The notes beneath the pieces were generated by a model. The model saw nothing but the letters and a program-made list of their open reading frames with translations, had not been told where the DNA came from and did not search any database. From Microbacterium sp. (GTDB lineage Bacteria; Actinomycetota; Actinomycetes; Actinomycetales; Microbacteriaceae), in NCBI RefSeq assembly GCF_031179285.1, contig NZ_JAPSHY010000020.1:1750-55404 (forward strand): DNA of 53,655 nucleotides. Reading direction: 5' to 3'. Position 1 is the first letter of the stretch. Each line of letters starts with the position of its first letter. Positions 40,785 to 53,655 of this stretch are shown here, piece after piece. The position numbers and the translations under genes were made by a program.

Positions 40785-41705
40785 TCAGTCGACGTGGTCG
40801 CGGGTGCTCGTGAGCGCGCGGGTCGCGATCCGATGGGCTCGGGCGAGGCTGCCGGTGAGGGAGAGGCCGGTGAGCACTCCGGCGAGGAAACCGGCGGCGA
40901 AGGCGTCACCGGCACCGATGGTCTCGACGACGTGCGCCTCGAGCGCCTCGCTCTGCGTGCGTTCCGTGCGGTCGAAGGCGGTGGCCCCCGTAGGGCTCGT
41001 GACGATGAGGTGTCGTGGCTCGGGGATGAGCTCGCGCAGACGCTGCGGGTCGGCGGTGCCGAAAACGGCCTCGGCGTCTGGACGGGTGCAGAACACCGCG
41101 TCGGCTCGATGCGCGTACTCGGCGAGCACGGCCCTTCCCGCCTCCTCGCGGCCGCGCCAGAGCGCGGGGCGCCAGTTCACGTCGAAGCTCAGCAGACGGT
41201 CGCCTCGGGTCTCAGCGAACAACGCGTCCTGCGCCGCCTTCGTGCTCGGAGAGAGCGCCGGCGTGATGCCCGAGGTGTGCACCAATGCCGCCTCGTGCAG
41301 CAGCGCGGATGCCCGCTCGGCGGTGAGTGTCGCCGGCGACATCGCGGCGGCTGCGGATCCGCCGCGGTAGTAGTGCATCGTGCCGTCGACCGAGCCGTCC
41401 GCCAGCGGGGTGAGCTCTTTCACATACAGGCCGGTCGGCGCATCGGGGTCGACCTCGACTGCCGAGTCGTCGACCCCATGACGGCGCAGCTCCGCGGTGA
41501 GGAAGCGGCCGAACCCGTCGTCTCCGACCCGGGACACCACCGAGGTGCGAATGCCGGCCGACGCGAGCGCGATGGCTGTGTTCCACTCCGCGCCGGCCAG
41601 CGACCGGTGAAACGTCCGGCAATCCTCCAGCGGCGCGGTTGTCGCGGGAACGAGAGCCACCAGACCCTCGCCGAAGCAGACGGCGAGCGCAGGGGAATCG
41701 GGCAC
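40785..41705 (-). CDS. PfkB-family sugar kinase
   Basis: 306 aa from GTG 41705, with TAGTGT on the minus strand 7 nt before it (leaderless). The ribokinase fold shows TAIALASAGIRTSVVSRVGDDGFG (in parts), PTGLYVKE, VNWRPALW and the anion-hole/catalytic-base motif ETIGAGDAFAAGFLAG with Asp267. The sequence is nearest the 2-keto-3-deoxygluconate kinase type (YYRGGSAAAAMSP), though amino-sugar kinases cannot be excluded. It is convergent with the sugar operon and divergent from the peptide operon. Confidence 0.9.
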   Translation of the reverse strand: MPDSPALAVCFGEGLVALVPATTAPLEDCRTFHRSLAGAEWNTAIALASAGIRTSVVSRVGDDGFGRFLTAELRRHGVDDSAVEVDPDAPTGLYVKELTPLADGSVDGTMHYYRGGSAAAAMSPATLTAERASALLHEAALVHTSGITPALSPSTKAAQDALFAETRGDRLLSFDVNWRPALWRGREEAGRAVLAEYAHRADAVFCTRPDAEAVFGTADPQRLRELIPEPRHLIVTSPTGATAFDRTERTQSEALEAHVVETIGAGDAFAAGFLAGVLTGLSLTGSLARAHRIATRALTSTRDHVD

Positions 41706-41771
41706 GATCTGGACACTACCGGATCGGCATGGACGTCACCGGGTCGATACCGGATTGCAACCTCGCAGCAT

Positions 41772-41800
41772 TTGGCATCCGGCGCATCGCTGGGTAGCGT
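41772..41800 (+). promoter_or_regulatory. Promoter of the oligopeptide transport operon
   Basis: TTGGCA (41772-41777), a 17-bp spacer and TAGCGT (41795-41800) give a leader of about 68 nt before ATG 41875, which has a GGAAGG ribosome-binding site. Confidence 0.6.
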
Positions 41801-41874
41801 CAGAGGATCACGTGCGGATGCGACGAAGCATCCGGTACGCGCAGAGAAGCGCTCACTCAGGGAAGGTCACCACC

Positions 41875-43548
41875 ATGCACCACACACCCATGCGCCGGCG
41901 AGGGCTCCTCGCCGTCAGCGGCGCCGCACTCGCCGCGCTCGTCCTGGCAGGATGCGTCGCCAGCGATCGCGGCGACGACAGCGGTGATGCGGAAGGCGAC
42001 GTCGACGGCACGTTCGTCTTCGCGGCGTCCTCAGACCCGGCAAGCCTCGACCCCGCCTTCGCCCAGGACGGCGAGACCTTCCGTGTGTCTCGTCAGATGT
42101 TCGAGGGCCTCGTGGGCACGGAACCCGGCACAGCCGACCCGGCGCCCCTGCTCGCCGAGGAGTGGGAGTCGTCCGAGGACGGCATGTCGCACACGTTCAC
42201 GCTGAAGGAGGGCGTCACGTTCCACGACGGCACGCCGTTCAACGCGGAAGCCGTCTGCGCCAACTTCGACCGTTGGTACAACTGGACCGGGCTCGCCGCC
42301 TCGGAGGCCTTCGGCTACTACTACAACAAGCTGTACAAGGGTTACGCCTCCAACCCGGCGGATGCCGTGTACAAGTCCTGCACGCCCGACGGCGAGACGT
42401 CGGTCACCATCGAGCTGAACAAGCCGTTCGCCGGCTTCATCGCCTCGCTGTCGCTGCCGGCATTCTCGATGCAGAGCCCGTCGGCGATGCAGGAGTTCGG
42501 AGCAGACCAGGTCAGCGGCTCGGCCGAGGCGCCGGTGCTCTCGGAGTACGCGATGGGACACCCGGTCGGTACCGGTCCGTACCAGTTCGACGAGTGGGCG
42601 CCGGGCGAGCAGGTCACCCTCACGGCGTACCCCGACTACTGGGGTGAGGCCGGTCAGGTCGACGAGATCATCTTCCGCACCATCGATGACCCCACCGCCC
42701 GCCGTCAGGCCCTCGAGTCCGGCTCGATCGACGGCTACGACCTGGTCGGTCCCGCCGACACGAAGGCGCTCGAGGACGACGGCTTCACGATGGTCTCCCG
42801 CCCGCCGTTCACCATCCTCTACCTCGCGTTCAACCAGGCCGTGCCCGAGCTGCAGGACCCGAAGGTCCGCGAGGCCCTGTCATACGCCATCGACAAGGAT
42901 GCGCTGATCACGCAGGTCCTGCCGGAGGGCACCGAGAAGGCGACGCAATTCGTGCCGCCCGTCGTCAACGGCTACAACCCCGACGTCACGACGTACGAGT
43001 TCGACCCCCAGAAGGCCAAGGACCTCCTCGCCGAGGCCGGATACACCGAGGCCAACCCGCTGAAGCTGACCTTCAACTACCCGGTCAACGTCTCGCGTCC
43101 CTACATGCCGGACCCCGAGCAGATCTTCACGGTTCTCTCGACCCAGCTCGCCGAGGTCGGCGTGGAGACCACCCCGGTCTCGGAGGAGTGGGTCGAGTAC
43201 CTCGATCGCACCACCGGAACGTCGGATCACGGCATCCACCTGCTCGGCTGGACCGGTGACTACAACGACACCGACAACTTCGTCGGCGTGTTCTTCGGCC
43301 AGCAGAGCTCCGAGTGGGGCTTCGACAACCCCGAGCTGTTCCAGAAGCTCACCGAGGCGCGTGGTGTGTCGAGCCTCGAGGAGCAGACCCCGCTGTACGA
43401 GGAGATCAACGAGGATGTCGCGAAGTTCATCCCCGGCGTCCCGCTCGCGCACCCGGCTCCCACCCTGGCCTTCGACCCGCGGGTCGAGAGCTACCCGGCC
43501 AGCCCCGTCAACGACGAGGTCTTCACGGACATCGTCCTGACCAAGTAG
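41875..43548 (+). CDS. Peptide ABC transporter binding lipoprotein (DppA/OppA type)
   Basis: 557 aa from ATG 41875. The signal has twin arginines in MRRRGLLAVS and lipobox VLAGC (Cys27). Solute-binding family 5: ASSDPASLDPAFAQDGET and EGLVGTEPGTADPAPLLAEEW near the start, and TFHDGTPFNAEAV further on. The family binds di- or oligopeptides, murein peptides, nickel or sugars. Next to NagZ/MurR genes, murein peptides are an attractive ligand, but that is inference. A large hairpin follows. Confidence 0.93.
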   Translation: MHHTPMRRRGLLAVSGAALAALVLAGCVASDRGDDSGDAEGDVDGTFVFAASSDPASLDPAFAQDGETFRVSRQMFEGLVGTEPGTADPAPLLAEEWESSEDGMSHTFTLKEGVTFHDGTPFNAEAVCANFDRWYNWTGLAASEAFGYYYNKLYKGYASNPADAVYKSCTPDGETSVTIELNKPFAGFIASLSLPAFSMQSPSAMQEFGADQVSGSAEAPVLSEYAMGHPVGTGPYQFDEWAPGEQVTLTAYPDYWGEAGQVDEIIFRTIDDPTARRQALESGSIDGYDLVGPADTKALEDDGFTMVSRPPFTILYLAFNQAVPELQDPKVREALSYAIDKDALITQVLPEGTEKATQFVPPVVNGYNPDVTTYEFDPQKAKDLLAEAGYTEANPLKLTFNYPVNVSRPYMPDPEQIFTVLSTQLAEVGVETTPVSEEWVEYLDRTTGTSDHGIHLLGWTGDYNDTDNFVGVFFGQQSSEWGFDNPELFQKLTEARGVSSLEEQTPLYEEINEDVAKFIPGVPLAHPAPTLAFDPRVESYPASPVNDEVFTDIVLTK

Positions 43549-43564
43549 GTCCCGACCGACCGAA

Positions 43565-43610
43565 GTGCCGCTTCCCGGTCCTCGCTCGCGCGAGGACCGG
43601 GACGCGGCAC
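43565..43610 (+). terminator. Intra-operon hairpin after the peptide-binding gene
   Basis: A 7-bp stem (43565-43571 with 43604-43610) and a 12-bp stem (43574-43585 with 43590-43601) are stacked around one 2-nt mismatch, with a 4-nt loop. It lies between the binding-protein stop and the first permease. It may partly end transcription or protect the 3' end of the binding-protein mRNA, raising that protein over the permeases. It argues against a permease start as early as 43565. Confidence 0.75.
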
Positions 43611-43633
43611 GGCACCTGATCAACGGAGACCTC

Positions 43634-44638
43634 TTGCTGCGCACCATCGGCAGGCGACTGCTGTTCCTCGTCCCCACCCTGATCGGCCTCAGCATCCTGC
43701 TGTTCGCCTGGGTCAGGGCTCTGCCCGGCGGTCCGGCCGTCGCCCTCCTCGGCGAGAAGGCGACACCGGACGCCATCGCCAGGGTCAACGAGCTCTACGG
43801 ATTCAACAAGCCGATCCTGGAGCAGTACTTCATCTGGATCGGACGACTCGTCCAGGGAGACTTCGGCTCCTCGATCCAGACCAACCGCCCGGTGCTGGAG
43901 GAGTTCTTCCGGCGCTTTCCCGCAACGCTCGAGCTCAGCGTGATGGCGCTGATCTTCGCGGTCGGCATCGGCATCCCGCTCGGCTACTGGGCCGCCCGCC
44001 GGCACGGGAAGTTCACCGATCACGCCTCCGTGGTCCTGAGCCTGGTCGGCATCACGATCCCGGTGTTCTTCCTGGCCTTCATCCTGAAGTACGTCTTCGC
44101 GGTCCAGCTCGGCTGGCTGCCGTCGGACGGCAGGCAGAACCCCCGGATCGATGCCACCCATCCCACCGGCTTCTACGTGTGGGACGGCATCATCACCGGC
44201 GAGTTCGACGCGTCGTGGGATGCCATCCTGCACCTCATCCTGCCCGCGCTGGCACTGGGCACCATCCCGCTCGCGATCATCGTGCGCATCACCAGGGCGA
44301 GCGTCCTCGAGGTGCAGAACGCCGACTACGTGCGCACCGGACGCGCCAAGGGGGTCGCCGGCTCCACTCTGCGCAGCCGCTTCATCCTCCGAAACGCCAT
44401 GCTGCCGGTGATCACCACCATCGGTCTGCAGACCGGACTGCTGATCTCCGGGGCGGTGCTCACCGAGACGGTGTTCGCCTTCCCCGGCATCGGATCGTTC
44501 CTCGCCCGCGCCATCTTCACCCGAGACTTCCCGGTGCTGCAGGGCTTCATCATCTTCATCGCGATCGCCTACGCCCTGATCAACCTCGCCGTCGACGTCT
44601 CGTACAGCTTCATCGATCCGAGAGTGAGAGTGCAGTGA
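43634..44638 (+). CDS. dppB: Peptide ABC transporter permease (DppB type)
   Basis: 334 aa from TTG 43634, with GGAG 5 nt upstream; this start lies just after the hairpin and opens LLRTIGRRLLFLVPTLIGLS, the usual DppB N-terminus. Six helices, the family segment LPGGPAVALLGEKATPDAI, and the EAA-like loop EVQNADYVRTGRAKGVAGSTL. It pairs with the DppC-type permease. Its stop overlaps a further ATG and the dppC ribosome-binding site follows within 35 nt. Confidence 0.93.
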   Translation: MLRTIGRRLLFLVPTLIGLSILLFAWVRALPGGPAVALLGEKATPDAIARVNELYGFNKPILEQYFIWIGRLVQGDFGSSIQTNRPVLEEFFRRFPATLELSVMALIFAVGIGIPLGYWAARRHGKFTDHASVVLSLVGITIPVFFLAFILKYVFAVQLGWLPSDGRQNPRIDATHPTGFYVWDGIITGEFDASWDAILHLILPALALGTIPLAIIVRITRASVLEVQNADYVRTGRAKGVAGSTLRSRFILRNAMLPVITTIGLQTGLLISGAVLTETVFAFPGIGSFLARAIFTRDFPVLQGFIIFIAIAYALINLAVDVSYSFIDPRVRVQ

Positions 44639-44672
44639 TGGCCCGATCGACCGCTCGAAAGGAGGTCGCGTC

Positions 44673-45623
44673 ATGAGCGTCGCGCTCCCACCCGCACAGG
44701 GCGGCGAGATCATCGACACCGTCGCGATCGCACAGGCCGACCTGAAGGACGGCTCCGGCGGCTTCTGGCGCGACGTCTTCCGCCGGCTGCGCCGCAACCC
44801 CACCGCGTGGATCGGCGCCGGCATCGTGCTGGCCTTCCTGCTGATCGCAGCTCTCGCCCCGATCCTCGCCCCGTATCCCGAGACGGCGCTTCCGGGCGCC
44901 GAGTTCATCACGCCGACCGACATCCCGGGCCCGGGTGAACTCTCGCAGTTCCCGCTGGGCCTTGACCGCTTCGGCGGTGACGTGCTCTCGAAGCTCATCT
45001 GGGGTGCTCAGGCGTCGCTCATGGTCGGCGTCATCTCCACCGCCCTCGGACTCGCGGGCGGCATGATCCTGGGACTTCTCGCCGGCACTTTCGGCGGCTG
45101 GGTCGACACCATCATCATGCGCATCGTCGACATCATCCTGTCGGTGCCGAACCTGCTGCTCGCCGTGTCGATCGCCGCCATCCTCGGGCAGACGCCGTAC
45201 GCGGTGATGTTCGCGATCGGCGCCTCGCAGGTGCCGATCTTCGCGCGACTGCTGCGGGCATCGATGCTGCAGCAGCGCTCCAGCGACTACGTGCTCTCGG
45301 CACAGACCCTCGGCCTCGGCCGCGGGCAGATCACGATGTCGCATGTGCTGCCCAACGCCATCGGCCCGGTGATCGTCCAGGGCACGCTGACCCTCGCCAC
45401 CGCCGTGATCGACGCCGCCGCGCTGTCGTTCCTCGGCCTCGGCGGTGGCCGCCCGGAGACGGCGGAGTGGGGGCGGATGCTCACCTATGCACAGGCCGAG
45501 CTGGCGATCGCGCCCTGGCTCGCCTTCCTCCCCGGAATCTGCATCGCGGTCACCGCGCTGGGCTTCACCCTGTTCGGCGAGGCGCTCCGCGAGGCCATGG
45601 ACCCGAGAACGAGGGCGCGATGA
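44673..45623 (+). CDS. dppC: Peptide ABC transporter permease (DppC type)
   Basis: 316 aa; AAAGGAGG lies 8 nt before ATG 44673. An N-terminal extension before the first helix (WRDVFRRLRRNPTAWIGAGI) is typical of DppC/OppC; the GLDRFGGDVLSKLIWGAQASLMVGV block and the EAA loop region DYVLSAQTLGLGRGQITMSHVLPN (in parts) are family markers. The stop overlaps the ATPase start (ATGA at 45620-45623). Confidence 0.94.
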   Translation: MSVALPPAQGGEIIDTVAIAQADLKDGSGGFWRDVFRRLRRNPTAWIGAGIVLAFLLIAALAPILAPYPETALPGAEFITPTDIPGPGELSQFPLGLDRFGGDVLSKLIWGAQASLMVGVISTALGLAGGMILGLLAGTFGGWVDTIIMRIVDIILSVPNLLLAVSIAAILGQTPYAVMFAIGASQVPIFARLLRASMLQQRSSDYVLSAQTLGLGRGQITMSHVLPNAIGPVIVQGTLTLATAVIDAAALSFLGLGGGRPETAEWGRMLTYAQAELAIAPWLAFLPGICIAVTALGFTLFGEALREAMDPRTRAR

Positions 45624-47308
45624 GCGCCGCGAAGGAGAATCAGATGACGGGTGCTCCATTGCTCTCGGTCGAGGGACTGGCCGTGGACTTCGCGACCATG
45701 GACGGCGTCGTGCATGCCGTGGAGGGCGTCGATCTCGAGATCGCCGCGGGCGAGACCGTCGCGATCGTGGGGGAGTCCGGCTCGGGCAAGTCGACCACGG
45801 CCATGGCCATCATCGGCCTGCTCGCCGGCAGCGGAAAGGTCGCCGCCGGCAGCATCCGCCTGGACGGACGCGAGATCACCCGCGCGTCGGAGCACGAGAT
45901 GCGGATGATCCGCGGCCGCGACATCGGACTCGTGCCGCAGGACCCGATGTCGAACCTCAACCCGGTCGCGAAGATCGGTACCCAGGTGGCCGAGACGCTG
46001 CTCGCCCACGGGCTGGCGAACCGCCAGAACGTGCAGGCCCAAGTCGTCGAAGCGCTCACCGCCGCGGGGCTGCCCGATCCGGCACGTCGTGCCAAGCAGT
46101 ATCCGCACGAGTTCTCCGGCGGAATGCGCCAGCGCGCGCTGATCGCCATCGGCCTCGCCTGCAAACCGCGGCTGCTCATCGCCGACGAGCCGACGAGCGC
46201 TCTCGATGTCACGGTGCAGCAGACGATCCTCGACCAGATCGGGGCGATGACCCGCGAGCTCGGCACCGCCGTGCTGCTCATCACGCACGACCTGGGCCTG
46301 GCCGCTGAGCGCGCCGAGCGCGTCGTGGTGATGCACCGGGGCCGCGTCGTGGAGCAGGGACCGGCGGTGCAGATCCTCGAAGACCCCCAGCATCCGTACA
46401 CCCAGTCGCTGGTTCAGGCGGCGCCCTCGGTCGCGGTGGCGCGCCTACGACCTGAGGCGTTCCGCAACGAGGACCGGCCGGTGCCGGAGACAGTCGACGC
46501 CCCCGAACCCGACGCCCCTGTCGACCACATCGTCGAGTTCGAGAATCTCACCAAGGTGTATCCGATCCGCGGGCGCGGCGAGGACTTCGTGGCCGTGAAC
46601 GACGTGTCGCTGTCGATCCCGCGCGGCGAGACGGTCGCGATCGTGGGGGAGTCGGGGTCGGGCAAGACCACGACCGCCCGGATGCTGCTGAAGCTGATCG
46701 AGCCGACCAAGGGGCTCATCCGCTACGAGGGCAAGGACATCGCCTCCCTCAGCAGGGCCGAGACCAGGGAGTTCCGGCAGAAGGTGCAGCCGATCTTCCA
46801 GGATCCGTACTCCAGCCTGAATCCGATGTTCACCATCGAGAGGCTGATCGGCGAGCCGCTGGACTTCTACAAGCGGGGAAGCAGTGCGGATCGGCGAAAG
46901 CGCGTGCGACAGCTCCTCGACGACGTCGCTCTTCCGCAGTCGATGCTGCGCCGGTATCCGTCAGAGCTCTCCGGCGGCCAGCGGCAGCGCATCGCGATCG
47001 CGCGGGCGCTCGCCCTCTCACCCGAGCTGATCGTGTGCGACGAGCCGGTGTCGGCACTCGATGTGCTCGTGCAGGATCAGATCCTGAAACTGCTGAGCGA
47101 CCTGCAGTCCGAGTACGGGCTGTCGTATCTGTTCATCTCGCACGATCTCGCCGTCGTGCGGCTGATCAGCGACTACGTGTGCGTGATGAAGGACGGAGCG
47201 CTGGTGGAAGCGGCATCCTCCGAGGAGATCTTCACCAACCCGCGCGACCCGTACACGCGCCGGCTGCTCGCCTCGATTCCGGGCAACGAGCTGAACATCG
47301 CCTCCTGA
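45620..47308 (+). CDS. Fused DppD-DppF peptide ABC transporter ATPase
   Basis: 562 aa. Two complete ABC ATPase halves are in one chain: the first (about 15-260) with GESGSGKST, FSGGMRQRALIA and LLIADEPTSALD; the second (about 300-550) with GESGSGKTT, LSGGQRQRIAIA and LIVCDEPVSALD. Usually these are separate DppD and DppF proteins; the fusion is frequent in actinobacteria. An in-frame ATG at 45644 with AAGGAG 7 nt upstream is an equally good start, shortening it by 8 residues. It completes the transporter. Confidence 0.94.
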   Translation: MSAAKENQMTGAPLLSVEGLAVDFATMDGVVHAVEGVDLEIAAGETVAIVGESGSGKSTTAMAIIGLLAGSGKVAAGSIRLDGREITRASEHEMRMIRGRDIGLVPQDPMSNLNPVAKIGTQVAETLLAHGLANRQNVQAQVVEALTAAGLPDPARRAKQYPHEFSGGMRQRALIAIGLACKPRLLIADEPTSALDVTVQQTILDQIGAMTRELGTAVLLITHDLGLAAERAERVVVMHRGRVVEQGPAVQILEDPQHPYTQSLVQAAPSVAVARLRPEAFRNEDRPVPETVDAPEPDAPVDHIVEFENLTKVYPIRGRGEDFVAVNDVSLSIPRGETVAIVGESGSGKTTTARMLLKLIEPTKGLIRYEGKDIASLSRAETREFRQKVQPIFQDPYSSLNPMFTIERLIGEPLDFYKRGSSADRRKRVRQLLDDVALPQSMLRRYPSELSGGQRQRIAIARALALSPELIVCDEPVSALDVLVQDQILKLLSDLQSEYGLSYLFISHDLAVVRLISDYVCVMKDGALVEAASSEEIFTNPRDPYTRRLLASIPGNELNIAS

Positions 47309-47323
47309 GCATCGGATGCTTTT
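47308..47323 (+). terminator. Small intrinsic terminator after the peptide operon
   Basis: A 5-bp stem AGCAT/ATGCT (47308-47312 with 47316-47320) with a 3-nt loop runs into TTTT. Short, but one of the few hairpins here with a T-tract. Confidence 0.4.
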
Positions 47324-47356
47324 ACCGCAGGCTTCGACGAAGGTCAAGGACTTGGC

Positions 47357-47385
47357 TTGCCCTGTCGTGGATTCGTGCGTATAGT
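47357..47385 (+). promoter_or_regulatory. rpoB promoter
   Basis: TTGCCC (47357-47362), a 17-bp spacer and TATAGT (47380-47385) predict a start near 47391 and a leader of about 120 nt. A small hairpin (AGCCC/GGGCT, about 47482-47495) lies just before the GGAGG ribosome-binding site (47499-47503). Confidence 0.75.
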
Positions 47386-47511
47386 AGGTAGTTGCGCTCG
47401 CTTCTCCCTGCCCTCATATGGTGGTCGGCAGCTGTTGAGCATTCGACCGCGCAACTCCACCTGACGACAAAGGAATCGAGAAGCCCTGCGGGGCTCACGG
47501 AGGTTATTCCC

Positions 47512-51006
<3,495 letters not shown>

Positions 51007-51008
51007 CC

Positions 51009-51042
51009 CTTCGGCGGGCTCGGCTCTCTGAGCCCGCCGAAG
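51009..51042 (+). terminator. 13-bp hairpin between rpoB and rpoC
   Basis: A perfect 13-bp stem (51009-51021 with 51030-51042) and 8-nt loop lies 2 nt after the rpoB stop. There is no T-tract. Because rpoC has no visible promoter of its own in the 37 nt that follow, the hairpin is more likely a pause, processing or stability element than a full terminator. Confidence 0.5.
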
Positions 51043-51079
51043 CCAGACTTCTCAAAAGAATTCCGACACAGGAGAACTA

Positions 51080-53655
<2,576 letters not shown>

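Noticed and set aside
43565..43633. Earlier ATG/GTG region as dppB start
   Set aside because: The region forms a stacked hairpin; TTG 43634 has a ribosome-binding site and matches family N-termini.

Overview
The window is high-GC chromosomal DNA from an actinobacterium, most likely Microbacterium or a close relative in Microbacteriaceae. The support is the RpoB/RpoC sequence and its TTG start, System II cytochrome c maturation, menaquinone genes, GTG/TTG starts, U-less GC hairpin terminators, and many genes with a -10-like TANNNT box only 6-7 nt before the start codon. I see no tRNA, rRNA, CRISPR array, prophage or transposase gene. No gene-free stretch exceeds 300 bases; the longest, about 270 bases at 20385-20657, holds a 108-bp terminal-inverted-repeat element and a PadR promoter.

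Layout. 0-5.5 kb: an ABC solute-binding lipoprotein, a secreted LAATG-anchored metallophosphoesterase, a GntR/UTRA regulator and a TSUP exporter. 5.5-8.7 kb: VOC protein, ArsR regulator, SRPBCC protein and aspS. The VOC gene and aspS share an almost identical 46-nt 3' end. 8.8-13.8 kb: a histidine phosphatase, then TlpA-like, CcdA, ResB and CcsB for cytochrome c maturation. 13.9-19.4 kb: a YhgE/Pip and MMPL membrane-protein pair with a divergent TetR regulator; the MMPL protein ends in a degenerate ABC-ATPase-like domain. 19.4-24.2 kb: menC, a PadR-HAAS pair, menB and menE. 24.3-31.7 kb: a tandem P-loop protein, a methyltransferase, a histidine kinase/response regulator followed by a MacB-type ABC exporter, a ComB-like phosphatase and a DUF3054 protein. 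31.7-35.1 kb (minus strand): SprT-like, TPR-like, spermidine-synthase-fold and LCP proteins.

35.2-47.3 kb looks like a nutrient or cell-wall salvage island: a CUT1 sugar transporter without its own ATPase, a NagZ-type GH3 glucosaminidase, a MurR/RpiR regulator, a PfkB sugar kinase and a complete oligopeptide transporter with a fused DppD-DppF ATPase. 47.4 kb to the end: the rpoB-rpoC operon with a good promoter, a strong hairpin between the two genes, and rpoC cut by the window edge.

Most genes are ordinary core or regulatory genes. The least ordinary signals are the shared aspS/VOC tail, the MMPL-ABC fusion, the tandem P-loop protein with one dead copy, an Asn at the rifampicin-contact His position of RpoB, the 108-bp inverted-repeat element, the 16-bp tandem repeats before the histidine kinase, and the pervasive leaderless promoter architecture.
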